A DNA stretch of 7,590 bases. Origin: CAYMCJ01 sp964388985 (GTDB taxonomy: Bacteria > Patescibacteriota > Patescibacteriia > Patescibacteriales > CAYMCJ01). The notes under the pieces are model-generated. The model had not been told where the DNA came from, did not search any database, and saw nothing but the letters and a program-made list of their open reading frames with translations. The DNA is taken from contig CAYMCJ010000050.1 of NCBI GenBank assembly GCA_964388985.1, forward strand, positions 1 through 7,590, written 5' to 3'. Position numbers and translations under genes: made by a program. Positions 1 to 6,019 of this stretch are shown here, piece after piece. The first letter of the stretch is position 1; each line of letters begins with the position of its first letter.

Positions 1-47
1 AACAGGTTGACCCTTTTTTAAAAGTTGCTAAATATTTTTCATTATTT
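1..47 (-). other. Start of the next cassette-like unit, cut by the window edge
   Basis: Reading the minus strand, this AT-rich stretch follows the GTTAGACG box and opens with the GAAATAAT run that also follows the box at the start of the other units. It should therefore be the 5' end of a further unit. No coding sequence is visible in 47 bases. Confidence 0.55.
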
Positions 48-227
48 CGTCTAACATATCCGTATATCAGAAGTTTTTGCCCGCTTCATTATTAATTTTA
101 AAAATAAAAAGGGCAAAAATTTGGGTGGAAGAAATTTATACTCCTTATTGTTATTTCTCTTAAAGCGGAGCGAAAGAGAAAGTTTAATAAAGGTAAATTT
201 CTGGAACCTGATATACGGTGTTGTACG
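48..227 (-). repeat. attC-like structured recombination site 1 (180 bp)
   Basis: On the plus strand: box CGTCTAAC (48-55), 4-nt spacer, arm CCGTATATCAG (60-70), a 137-base centre, perfectly complementary arm CTGATATACGG (208-218), 1-nt spacer, box GTTGTACG (220-227). The two boxes match at only 6 of 8 positions, but GTTGTACG is perfectly complementary to the box at 2411-2418, the other end of the neighbouring gene block. The centre holds two hairpins: 74-82 with 111-119 (TTTTTGCCC/GGGCAAAAA), and a long one at 131-201 whose outer stem is GAAATTTA/TAAATTTC and inner stem TTTCTCTT/AAGAGAAA around an AGCGGAGCG loop. The layout matches an integron attC (R'', L'', L', R'), although the R boxes deviate from GTTRRRY and the site is long. 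The attC identity is inference; the inverted repeats are directly visible. Confidence 0.68.
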
Positions 228-297
228 ATGTAAATTTTTTATCTCGTTTTAATTGCTTTATATCTTTTCTACAAGAAAAGAAAATTTGATTTTTTTT
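220..297. repeat. Terminal inverted repeat of the two-gene cassette, 3' end
   Basis: The outer 25 bases (220-244) match the reverse complement of 2394-2418 at 23 of 25 positions. The inner 18 bases (280-297, GAAAATTTGATT then T6) match 2339-2356 perfectly. The middle differs between the two ends; here it holds a perfect hairpin CTTTTCT-ACA-AGAAAAG (264-280). The partner arm at the other end of the unit is 2339-2418. Confidence 0.88.
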
Positions 298-302
298 GTT
301 TT

Positions 303-356
303 GGGCAAGGGGAAGAGGGGAATTAAAGGGGTGAATTCCCCTTGCCCCTAAACTCC
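303..356. repeat. G-rich inverted repeat, copy 1, downstream of the two-gene operon
   Basis: GGGCAAGGGGAA (303-314) pairs perfectly with TTCCCCTTGCCC (336-347). An alternative, mutually exclusive stem is AGGGGAATT (316-324) with AATTCCCCT (334-342). Four G-tracts (303-305, 309-312, 317-320, 328-331) give a G-quadruplex-type pattern on the plus strand. A nearly identical copy lies at 3502-3556, also just past the last stop codon of a multigene block. On the transcribed strand no U-tract follows, so it is not a canonical intrinsic terminator, though it could stabilise a 3' end. Confidence 0.85.
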
Positions 357-364
357 CAATGGAA

Positions 365-880
365 TTATTTAACTTCTAACTCCGTCCTAATCATATCTGT
401 TATTTCCTTAGCCAGTTTATGAATGTCCATTACTTCTTGAATTCTATTTTGAAAAGATTCCTGTAATTTAACATTATGATGATCACTTAGAATATTTCCT
501 TTCAATTCGAATATTTTTTGTTTGTAAATTTCTAATTTTTCTTTTACTTCCTTGCTGCTAAATAACAGCGCGGCTGATAACTCGTAGTCTAAATTGGTTG
601 AGTATTTAGTGAGTTTATCCAATTTTTCTTCTAAATTTTTATCTTTTACAGAAAAATTATATTTAGCAAAACAATTATTTAAGTGTCCTATCAAATCGGC
701 ATAAGCCTTGGTTCTTGCCTCAAAAAACCTTGCTTTTTTATTCTCTTTTACTTCAAAGTAAGACTTTACACAAATTCCGACTAAAGTAAAAACACTTCCA
801 ACTATAGCCGAAATAAGACCATAGCTGATAATGCGAGTGGTAGTTATGACTTGGACAGTTGTATTTTGATCAATTTCCAT
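365..880 (-). CDS. Single-pass membrane protein with cytosolic helical/coiled-coil domain, unknown function
   Basis: This 171-residue protein is not recognised as a named family. After a short polar N-terminus there is one clear hydrophobic segment at about residues 17-38 (IISYGLISAIVGSVFTLVG region). A charged, helix-forming remainder follows, rich in Lys, Glu and Leu, including an arginine/tyrosine patch (FFEARTKAYADL, about 52-63) just after the membrane segment. Lys and Arg on the C-terminal side of the helix suggest that the large domain is cytosolic. There is no catalytic motif. It starts 12 nt after the stop of the upstream secreted repeat protein, so the two are probably co-transcribed and may act together at the envelope. 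The start follows AAGATGAAAT, a weak ribosome site. It is the last gene of its cassette, and the G-rich inverted repeat begins just past its stop. Confidence 0.8.
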   Translation of the reverse strand: MEIDQNTTVQVITTTRIISYGLISAIVGSVFTLVGICVKSYFEVKENKKARFFEARTKAYADLIGHLNNCFAKYNFSVKDKNLEEKLDKLTKYSTNLDYELSAALLFSSKEVKEKLEIYKQKIFELKGNILSDHHNVKLQESFQNRIQEVMDIHKLAKEITDMIRTELEVK

Positions 881-892
881 ATTTCATCTTAT

Positions 893-2266
893 TTATAGAT
901 ATATTCCTATATTTTGCAATGATAGTTTATCGCTATATGATAATGGTGTATCATTTTCATAGTAATCATATACCCTTGAATATAAATTGATTAAAACATT
1001 TTTTGCTTCTAGCGCTATGTTGTATTCATTAACTATAGTGTTATATTCATCATAAACTGTCGCTAATTGTGCATTTATAATACTCATTGGTATTGCTTGA
1101 TTTTTTATTTTTTCAATCTCAACATTTTTTTCATCAATTTGACTAGATAAATCAAGTAAGTCATTATTTGCAATATCAATTAGCGAAGTTAATTTATCAA
1201 GTGCCGATTTTATATTTTGTAATTTTTCTACTTCCTTATTTACTTCTGCTTCTTTTTGATCTAGCGCTGATGCCATATTAGAAACATGAGTTTTGATTAA
1301 AGCTTTTGCCTTATTTTCAGCCACTCCGTACTGGTTTATATAGTTTGTAAGTTGATTTTCTAAAGATTTATAATTATTAGAAGTAGTATTTCCAGTATTT
1401 TTTAAACTATTAAATTCAGTAATTATTTGATTACAGACATCAAATATTTTACTAATAATAAAATTTTGATTTTCAACTTCATTAATAAGCTGTTGGCCAG
1501 AACTTTGTACTAAATTGGAATAAGAGTATTCACTTAACTCATTTTTTGTATCCTGAACAAAATTTTGATTATTACCTTCAATTATTAAAAATTTACTAAT
1601 TATACTATTTATTGATGTAATTTGATTATTAATGTACTCATTTGCTTCTTGTTTATTATTAGAAGGAGTGGGCAAAGGTGTCAGGTTTGATGTATCTTGT
1701 AAAGTAATTTTTGGTTCCTCTTCGTTTGCTTTCTGCTCATCTAATTGTTTTTGTATATCCAAAATAGCCTGATTATTTGCATCTATGGCTTCTGAGTTTA
1801 TTCCTACTTGTTCAGCGTACTTTAAAAAAACAGGAACTTTTTCTAAATCAGCGTTAGTAATACCTAATCCCTTTTCTCTCATTACATCAAATGCGTCAGC
1901 TGGTCTGCCTAAATAATGCATTTTTAAATCATCTGGAAATACATAATACGCCTCTCCGTTAGCTTCTACTCTCAAAAGTATTTTTCCTGATAATCTGTTA
2001 GGGGCATATCCGTTAAACGAATTATAACTATCCTCAGAAATTCCTAAACCTAGTTCTCTCATAATTTTGAAAGCGTCAGCTGGGCGACCTAAAAAGGCTC
2101 TTTCTTTTGTTTCTGGATCTATGTACCAAGCTTGTCCTACATTTTCAACTTGCAATAAAATTTTTCCACTTAACCTATTTGATAGATTTTGAGCACTTGA
2201 AAAATTAACAGGCGCCAACCCTAATACAAAAATTAGAATTAAAAAAAATGTAAATTTTTTTCTCAT
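893..2266 (-). CDS. Secreted protein with two GRPADAF repeats and a long coiled-coil tail
   Basis: From the ATG at 2266 this encodes 457 residues. It begins with a classic signal peptide: MRKK, then a hydrophobic stretch, with likely cleavage near SSA-Q at about residue 25. Two tandem repeats of about 45 residues follow (about 30-76 and 90-136). Each runs RLSGKILLxVE, G-x-AxYxxP, LGRPADAF, then MREKGLGI or MRELGLGI. The same repeat occurs twice at the C-terminus of the subtilase at 4120-6009. The rest (about 150-457) is polar and strongly helical with coiled-coil character, plus a short Pro/Thr linker near 195-203. The repeats look like a small beta-rich surface or wall-binding module; that function is inferred. 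An in-frame ATG at 2317 adds 17 residues (MCFLRSATK...) and has the better ribosome site (AGAGGGG, 5-nt spacing). I prefer 2266 because it gives a normal signal peptide, but initiation at 2317 is possible. It lies 12 nt upstream of the 171-residue membrane protein. Confidence 0.85.
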   Translation of the reverse strand: MRKKFTFFLILIFVLGLAPVNFSSAQNLSNRLSGKILLQVENVGQAWYIDPETKERAFLGRPADAFKIMRELGLGISEDSYNSFNGYAPNRLSGKILLRVEANGEAYYVFPDDLKMHYLGRPADAFDVMREKGLGITNADLEKVPVFLKYAEQVGINSEAIDANNQAILDIQKQLDEQKANEEEPKITLQDTSNLTPLPTPSNNKQEANEYINNQITSINSIISKFLIIEGNNQNFVQDTKNELSEYSYSNLVQSSGQQLINEVENQNFIISKIFDVCNQIITEFNSLKNTGNTTSNNYKSLENQLTNYINQYGVAENKAKALIKTHVSNMASALDQKEAEVNKEVEKLQNIKSALDKLTSLIDIANNDLLDLSSQIDEKNVEIEKIKNQAIPMSIINAQLATVYDEYNTIVNEYNIALEAKNVLINLYSRVYDYYENDTPLSYSDKLSLQNIGIYL

Positions 2267-2288
2267 ATAGTTAAATTTAAAATAAATC

Positions 2289-2346
2289 GTTTTCGTAGCG
2301 GAGCGGAGAAAACACATTATTTCCCCTCTTTAATTAATAAAAAAAA
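2289..2346 (-). promoter_or_regulatory. 5' leader block copy 1: GGGG ribosome site, ATG and covarying hairpin
   Basis: Minus-strand order: a T-rich run, AATTAAAGAGGGGAAATA, ATG (2317-2315), then a hairpin with stem GTTTTC/GAAAAC (2289-2294 with 2308-2313 on the plus strand) around a 13-base loop gtagcggagcgga. The same block with a different but complementary stem lies at 7414-7470, before the other multigene operon. The strong GGGG site belongs to this upstream ATG, not to the ATG at 2266, which has no visible ribosome site. Here the upstream ATG is in frame with the gene. No clear -35/-10 pair could be assigned. Confidence 0.6.
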
Positions 2347-2418
2347 TCAAATTTTCGTCGTGTTCAAAACACTAAATATTAAAACCTCCACTAAGATAAA
2401 AAATTTATTTCGTACAAC
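2339..2418. repeat. Terminal inverted repeat of the two-gene cassette, 5' end
   Basis: Partner of 220-297. The inner 18 bases (2339-2356) are a perfect match and the outer 25 (2394-2418) match 23 of 25. The non-conserved middle holds its own hairpin, GTGTT-CAA-AACAC (2360-2372), unrelated in sequence to the hairpin of the partner arm. The arm ends in the box CGTACAAC (2411-2418). Confidence 0.88.
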
Positions 2419-2488
2419 GTTCATGTGTATGCGAAGTTTAAAAAATTCCTATTTAATATTAATATTTATTTTTTAAATTTGGGTCGGA

Positions 2489-2520
2489 GAGAAGTCAGAA
2501 AATATAAATAATTAAATTTA
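2489..2520. repeat. Inverted repeat flanking the MazG-like gene, 3' arm
   Basis: Pairs with 2817-2848. Over the inner 26 bases (2495-2520) it matches the reverse complement at 25 of 26 positions, and the outer part pairs through GAGAAG with one G-T wobble. The arm runs into the gene: its last three bases are the stop codon. Confidence 0.88.
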
Positions 2521-2817
2521 TTTTAGAAAAGCAATAATCTTCTTTTCAAAGCCCCCTCGTTCTCCTTTCTTTTTCTCACGCACTTTTTCAATATCCTCAA
2601 AACTATATCCCTTTTGTTTTAATATAGCATAAATAACTTCCATAATATCAGCCATTTCTTCCTTACATGGGTCTTCGATAAATTCTTCAACTTCTTCTTT
2701 TAATTTGTCCATTAAAGCACTCTCATATTCTTTATCGTCAGCGATGTGGTTTATTGGATTAATTCCTTGGGCTTTTATAAGTTCAGGAATCTTGTCGCGT
2801 ACTAGTTTGTAATACAT
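2518..2817 (-). CDS. MazG-like all-alpha NTP pyrophosphohydrolase (COG4997-type)
   Basis: This 99-residue protein is full length for the small 'house-cleaning' branch of the MazG/all-alpha NTP-pyrophosphatase superfamily. Such enzymes hydrolyse (non-canonical) nucleoside triphosphates to monophosphate and pyrophosphate. The family opening YKLVRDKIPELI is at residues 3-14. The metal-binding acidic helices are visible as EEVEE (41-45) and EEMAD (53-57), and the typical C-terminal K-x-x-x-RGGF signature ends at about residue 90. Substrate and physiological role cannot be read from sequence. There is no Shine-Dalgarno. The ATG and the stop codon both sit at the inner tips of a 32-bp inverted repeat, so the gene is the entire loop of a hairpin inside an attC-like site. 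No separate promoter is evident, so expression probably depends on read-through. Confidence 0.9.
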   Translation of the reverse strand: MYYKLVRDKIPELIKAQGINPINHIADDKEYESALMDKLKEEVEEFIEDPCKEEMADIMEVIYAILKQKGYSFEDIEKVREKKKGERGGFEKKIIAFLK

Positions 2818-2848
2818 AAATTTAATTATTTATATTTTTTGATTTCTC
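2817..2848. repeat. Inverted repeat flanking the MazG-like gene, 5' arm
   Basis: Partner of 2489-2520. It begins at the first base of the MazG-like start codon on the minus strand, so it occupies the position where a ribosome site would be. Folded in RNA, it could pair with the sequence around the stop codon. Confidence 0.88.
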
Positions 2849-2865
2849 GGAGCCGCATACACATT

Positions 2866-2889
2866 GTTATCGGATGTAATTTTAAAATC
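2866..2889. repeat. Terminal inverted repeat of the NUDIX cassette, 3' end
   Basis: Starts with box GTTATCGG and matches the reverse complement of 3312-3335 at 21 of 24 positions. Two of the mismatches are TG here against AA at the other end (positions 10-11), as in the other units. Confidence 0.85.
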
Positions 2890-2895
2890 TCGTTT

Positions 2896-3300
2896 TTAAA
2901 GCTGGGCGAAAAGTTGTTTCATACTGTCATGCCCCACTTCATAAGCATCACTAAGAAATTCATCTTTCGTTACCCACTTGTATTCTGTAATATTCTCATC
3001 AGCAGGGTTTTTTGTTATATCAATATCATAATTATCAGCAGTACATAAAAAAGTATTGCAAATAACTTGGTCATTGTCATGCCTAAAAAACCAAAACATT
3101 CCAAGTGGTTTAACTATTTTTATAGAAAGATTAATTTCTTCCATTACTTCTCGTGTTAACGTGTCATAAGGGGATTCGCCGAAATCAACTTTTCCTCCCG
3201 GTATATCCCAAACAGTCCTGCCCAAAAATTCCTGTTTAATGACCAGAAACTTTTCGCCTCGTTGAATTATAGCCTTAACGGCTGGATGTAGTTTATGCAT
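2896..3300 (-). CDS. NUDIX hydrolase
   Basis: A 134-residue protein with a near-complete Nudix box (GX5EX7REUXEEXGU). Gly36 and Glu42 lie in GGKVDFGE, and the catalytic helix is REVMEE (50-55), whose Glu residues bind the metal for pyrophosphate-bond hydrolysis. The usual Gly after EEx is Asn57 here, a tolerated change. The strand before the box (VWDIPGGKV) and the single-domain size fit the MutT/ADP-ribose-pyrophosphatase-like group, but the nucleotide substrate cannot be assigned. It is the only gene of a roughly 470-bp cassette. The start lies 27 nt from the box at 3328-3335 and the stop 22 nt from the box at 2866-2873, the tight packing expected of a gene cassette. No Shine-Dalgarno is visible. 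With the MazG-like neighbour it makes a local theme of nucleotide clean-up, but the two sit in different structural units. Confidence 0.93.
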   Translation of the reverse strand: MHKLHPAVKAIIQRGEKFLVIKQEFLGRTVWDIPGGKVDFGESPYDTLTREVMEEINLSIKIVKPLGMFWFFRHDNDQVICNTFLCTADNYDIDITKNPADENITEYKWVTKDEFLSDAYEVGHDSMKQLFAQL

Positions 3301-3311
3301 GAATTTAGAAT

Positions 3312-3335
3312 GATTTTGAAATTATTTCCGATAAC
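3312..3335. repeat. Terminal inverted repeat of the NUDIX cassette, 5' end
   Basis: Partner of 2866-2889 (21 of 24 identical after reverse complement). It ends in box CCGATAAC (3328-3335), the perfect complement of the box at the other end of the unit. Confidence 0.85.
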
Positions 3336-3433
3336 GTATGCGTATAACAGAAGTTTGTCGGAGCGGAGCGGAGACAAATTTGGACGGAGGCTTACCGAAT
3401 GGGAAGCCGTAGTCTGTTATACGCTGTTAGCTG
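3328..3433 (-). repeat. attC-like structured recombination site 3 (106 bp)
   Basis: The cleanest site. On the plus strand: box CCGATAAC (3328-3335), 4-nt spacer, arm GCGTATAACAGA (3340-3351), centre, perfect complement TCTGTTATACGC (3413-3424), 1-nt spacer, box GTTAGCTG (3426-3433). The centre holds hairpin 1, TTTGTC/GACAAA (3354-3359 with 3373-3378) around ggagcggagcgga, and hairpin 2, GGCTT...AAGCC (3389-3393 with 3404-3408). Folded, it gives a Y-shaped three-way junction. The two boxes agree at 6 of 8 positions; each is perfectly matched only to the far end of its own gene block. Length and layout fit an integron attC. Confidence 0.7.
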
Positions 3434-3498
3434 ATGTATTCCTTTTCTTTTGTTTTCTGAAAGAAAACTTGTTTTAAAAAATTTTCAAATTTCTTTTT
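3426..3498. repeat. Terminal inverted repeat of the four-gene cassette, 3' end
   Basis: The outer 26 bases (3426-3451) match the reverse complement of 7513-7538 at 24 of 26, with the only differences at positions 10-11. The inner 30 bases (3469-3498) match 7466-7495 perfectly. Between them is a hairpin, GTTTTCT-GAA-AGAAAAC (3452-3468), absent in sequence from the partner arm. Confidence 0.93.
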
Positions 3499-3501
3499 CT
3501 G

Positions 3502-3556
3502 TTTAGGGGCAAGGGGAAGAGGGGAATTAAAGGGGTGAATTCCCCTTGCCCCTAAA
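3502..3556. repeat. G-rich inverted repeat, copy 2, downstream of the four-gene operon
   Basis: A perfect 17-bp inverted repeat: 3502-3518 (TTTAGGGGCAAGGGGAA) with 3540-3556, around a 21-base loop. The loop contains AGGGGAATT, which can instead pair with AATTCCCCT, giving two competing folds. Four runs of four G (3506-3509, 3513-3516, 3521-3524, 3532-3535) with spacers of 3, 4 and 7 form a textbook G-quadruplex pattern on the plus strand. It lies immediately after the stop codon of the nucleotidyltransferase-like gene. Confidence 0.88.
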
Positions 3557-3560
3557 CTCC

Positions 3561-4109
3561 TTATTGTTTTGGAAATCTTAGTCTTTCTCTAGCTTCTTTA
3601 TTAAGAATTACAAAAGCATCCTTAATAATTTTTGTACGTTTTGTTTTATCAGGTCTTGCTTCTATGTGTTTAATAAACATTTCCTGGATGAACCTATCTT
3701 CGGTTGTGAAAAACTGATAATTAGATATTGACCTTCTAATTTTATTTAATATTTCAAGCTGATAAGTTTGGTCGCCATCTTTATATTTAAATAAGACAGA
3801 ATTACTATTTAAATATACCGGAATAATTGAAAATCTATTTTTTCTTTCTATATTTATGTTAATTCTTGGTCTGGCATTTTTCCAGTCAATACATAGTTCA
3901 AAACCATTTTGTTTACACAAGCGTTTAAGATTTTCGTGAGTTTTATCAAAATCGTATTCTTTTACGAATATATCTACATCATAATTTTCTCGAATAAATT
4001 TATGCGCAAAACCAGCTATACTGACCCCGCCGTAAACCCAGTAATCAATATTATTTTTTTCTATTTTTGGCAGTATTATTTCAAATACGGGCGCAAGATG
4101 TTCATTCAT
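3561..4109 (-). CDS. Nucleotidyltransferase-fold protein
   Basis: From the ATG at 4109 this is 182 residues. The N-terminal half carries the nucleotidyltransferase signature: a GG motif in YWVYGGVSIAG (Gly27-Gly28), then DVDIFV (Asp44, Asp46), matching the GG...DxD metal and NTP-binding arrangement of the pol-beta-like superfamily (aminoglycoside adenylyltransferase-like or AbiEii-like relatives). The C-terminal half is Lys/Arg-rich and helical (IRRSISNYQF, HIEARPDKTKRTKI). The target is unknown: small molecule, protein or tRNA are all possible, and no partner toxin or antitoxin gene is adjacent. An upstream ATG at 4151 would overlap the subtilase gene by 32 nt. The chosen start leaves a 10-nt gap, and an AAGGAG lies upstream (4125-4130), although 15 nt from the ATG is long. 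It is the last gene of the four-gene cassette. Confidence 0.72.
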   Translation of the reverse strand: MNEHLAPVFEIILPKIEKNNIDYWVYGGVSIAGFAHKFIRENYDVDIFVKEYDFDKTHENLKRLCKQNGFELCIDWKNARPRININIERKNRFSIIPVYLNSNSVLFKYKDGDQTYQLEILNKIRRSISNYQFFTTEDRFIQEMFIKHIEARPDKTKRTKIIKDAFVILNKEARERLRFPKQ

Positions 4110-4119
4110 TTTATAGCAA

Positions 4120-6009
4120 TTAATCTCCTTCCGGGATTTTATTAACATCATTATTCGTGATACCTAGCCCCAGCTCCCTCATTATTCGAAATGCATCCTC
4201 CGGTCTACCTAAATAATATGCTTTCTTGTCTTTCGGATAGATATAATAGGCTTCTCCGTTTTGTTCAACATCAAGAAGTATTTTGCCCCAAACATAATCA
4301 GGGAATGTCGTATGTCCAACGATAAAATCATGCTTAGCTCCAAGACCTAATCTGCGCATAACGGTAAAAGCATCTGCTGGCCGGCCAAGATAATATCGTT
4401 TATTATCATTCGGATAAACATACCAGGCTTCGCCATTTTTTTCAACCTGCAGTAATATATTGCCGCTCATCCTTTTCGATAAATTTATATCTATGTTGGT
4501 TGTTGATTCGGCAAGAGCTGATTCGGGACCGCTGGCGCTGCTTGATGTTTTTTCACTATCAGTAAATGTTTGTGAAATTGCTTTATAAGCATCAACAACA
4601 CTATAACTTGGAATCATATTATTTATAATTCTATCTCTAATGGCAGTATTTTTAATGGTTGGATATTGCGCTTTTATTAACGCGGCTATACCAGAAACCA
4701 TCGGCGCTGAAAATGATGTACCACTTTCAATATCATAAAAACCCCCTAATGTGCTGTAGGCCGGAACAGCGGTTGAGATTATATCTACGCCTGGAGCATA
4801 AACATCAACGCATCCATAATAGTTTGACCAGTATGGAACGTGATTATCTGCTCCAACCGCGCCAACACCCAACACCATATTTTGATTTCCATCGTTACAA
4901 ACAGGCGATACTTTAGTGACGCTCAGATCTCTACCGATCCCACCCTCCACATCGCCATTACCAGCGGCAATAACTACCAAAACATTTCTGTCAAAAGCAT
5001 ATTTTATCATTTCATTAAAATCATCCGTATATTCAAATATGCCCCCACCCAAACTGAGATTAATTATATCTGCCCCGTTATCAACTGCGTATTTAATAGA
5101 CTTTTTTATTGCACCATCATTACAGCCATAATCATCACAAGCAATTATTGGCATAAGTTTTACATACCAATTGATTCCGGTTATGCCAGTGCCATTATTA
5201 CCTACTGCGCCTATAATTCCAGCGACCATTGTTCCGTGAGTACCAAGAGTGGTCATGTTTTTTGTGTTATTAACAAAATCCCAGCCCCATCTATCATCAA
5301 TATAACCATTATTATCGTCATCTTTCCCATTGCCTTCGATTTCATCATTATTGATCCACATATTTTTGTCTAAATCCGGATGCCCGGTATAGACTCCATC
5401 ATCAATCACTGCTACTACCACCTCCGAACTACCATGATTGTAATTCCATGCTTGATCTACTTTAATTTGTTGCAAATATTGCTGGCGAACGGAAAAATCA
5501 TCTTGCGCAGCGGGTGATAAAACCGTAAAATTTGTAGGACTATATAGTGTTGCGTTATAATTTACTTCTTCGTATATGCTTTTTATCCCTTGCATGCTTA
5601 CATATTCGTCGTGATAATACGAACCACTGCATATTAATTCAACTTTAATTTTTCCAGTAGTCGCGTTAGCAGGTACTTTTGTAGATACAATACCAGCTCC
5701 ATTCGGATACCAGGTAGGAGGAGTATTCCCTTTTGTGTAACTACCAATCAATTGATTAGTCGTCGCTTGTACATTATTAAAATAAACGTTTGCGGATAGT
5801 TCAAAATGAGCCCAAGTTCCCATCGCCGAACAATAATAGTGATAATCCATTGGAAGTTTTATTGTAACAGAATCACCAACCGCACCTTCTAACGGCGATA
5901 CCGATTCTATCGGAGGCGCTGATGGAAACGAAGCGGCGATTGTTATTTTTGGAATATATAATCCCAACACAAGTACCAGAAATAAAAAAAATATAAATTG
6001 TTTTTTCAT
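4120..6009 (-). CDS. Secreted subtilisin-like serine protease (S8) with N-terminal TIG-like domain and C-terminal GRPADAF repeats
   Basis: 629 residues. The signal peptide is at 1-25 (MKKQ, hydrophobic core, ITIAA). About 31-125 resembles an IPT/TIG immunoglobulin-like domain (PIESVSPLEGAVGDSVTI). The S8 catalytic domain spans about 180-480 with all key residues: Asp203 in AVIDDGV, His258 in GTHGTMVAG, oxyanion Asn351 in AAGNGD, and Ser432 in SGTSFSAPMVSG. An acidic DDDNNGYIDD stretch (230-239) looks like a calcium-binding loop. A Ser/Ala-rich linker (about 485-505) leads to two copies of the roughly 45-residue repeat (about 511-557 and 573-617) also found in the protein at 893-2266. There is no obvious propeptide, although 126-180 could play that role. 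The enzyme is predicted to be exported and perhaps held at the surface by the repeats. Its start is 10 nt after the stop of the 122-residue gene, with no Shine-Dalgarno. Confidence 0.95.
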   Translation of the reverse strand: MKKQFIFFLFLVLVLGLYIPKITIAASFPSAPPIESVSPLEGAVGDSVTIKLPMDYHYYCSAMGTWAHFELSANVYFNNVQATTNQLIGSYTKGNTPPTWYPNGAGIVSTKVPANATTGKIKVELICSGSYYHDEYVSMQGIKSIYEEVNYNATLYSPTNFTVLSPAAQDDFSVRQQYLQQIKVDQAWNYNHGSSEVVVAVIDDGVYTGHPDLDKNMWINNDEIEGNGKDDDNNGYIDDRWGWDFVNNTKNMTTLGTHGTMVAGIIGAVGNNGTGITGINWYVKLMPIIACDDYGCNDGAIKKSIKYAVDNGADIINLSLGGGIFEYTDDFNEMIKYAFDRNVLVVIAAGNGDVEGGIGRDLSVTKVSPVCNDGNQNMVLGVGAVGADNHVPYWSNYYGCVDVYAPGVDIISTAVPAYSTLGGFYDIESGTSFSAPMVSGIAALIKAQYPTIKNTAIRDRIINNMIPSYSVVDAYKAISQTFTDSEKTSSSASGPESALAESTTNIDINLSKRMSGNILLQVEKNGEAWYVYPNDNKRYYLGRPADAFTVMRRLGLGAKHDFIVGHTTFPDYVWGKILLDVEQNGEAYYIYPKDKKAYYLGRPEDAFRIMRELGLGITNNDVNKIPEGD

Positions 6010-6019
6010 AAGTTTTATA

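Larger units (their letters stand above)
2411..2873 (-). repeat. Composite attC-like site 2, interrupted by a MazG-like gene
   Basis: On the plus strand: box CGTACAAC (2411-2418), 4-nt spacer, arm ATGTGTATGC (2423-2432), then after more than 400 bases the perfect complement GCATACACAT (2855-2864), 1-nt spacer, box GTTATCGG (2866-2873). The spacers are the same 4 and 1 nt as in sites 1 and 3. Next to the left arm is the usual first hairpin (TTTAAAAAAT with ATTTTTTAAA, about 2437-2478), followed by the AAATTTGGG motif shared by all sites. In place of the small second hairpin there is a 32-bp inverted repeat enclosing a complete MazG-like gene. The boxes match at only 5 of 8 positions within the site, but each matches perfectly the far end of its own neighbouring unit. 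Confidence 0.65.

Noticed and set aside
303..356. Intrinsic terminator after the two-gene operon
   Set aside because: The stem is strong, but the minus-strand transcript has an A-rich rather than U-rich tail after it, so it was kept as a structured repeat only.
2319..2410. Sigma-70 type promoter in the T-rich upstream regions of the two operons
   Set aside because: TTGAAC- and TTGTTT-like hexamers occur, but no -10 box at acceptable spacing could be defended.
48..3433. CRISPR array
   Set aside because: The repeated sites are inverted repeats with gene-length spacing and differing sequence, not short direct repeats with uniform spacers, and no cas genes are present.
3295..3477. Plus-strand frame across structured site 3
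   Set aside because: It runs through inverted-repeat DNA and both terminal boxes; its length is explained by the GC-rich hairpins lacking stops.
3561..4151. Toxin-antitoxin module (MNT/HEPN or AbiE type)
   Set aside because: The nucleotidyltransferase fold is present, but no HEPN or AbiEi-like partner is adjacent; the neighbours are a subtilase gene and a repeat.
4840..5373. Long plus-strand reading frames antisense to the subtilase gene
   Set aside because: They overlap a gene with full S8 catalytic motifs, have low-complexity Ile/Thr/Tyr-rich composition and no recognisable start context.
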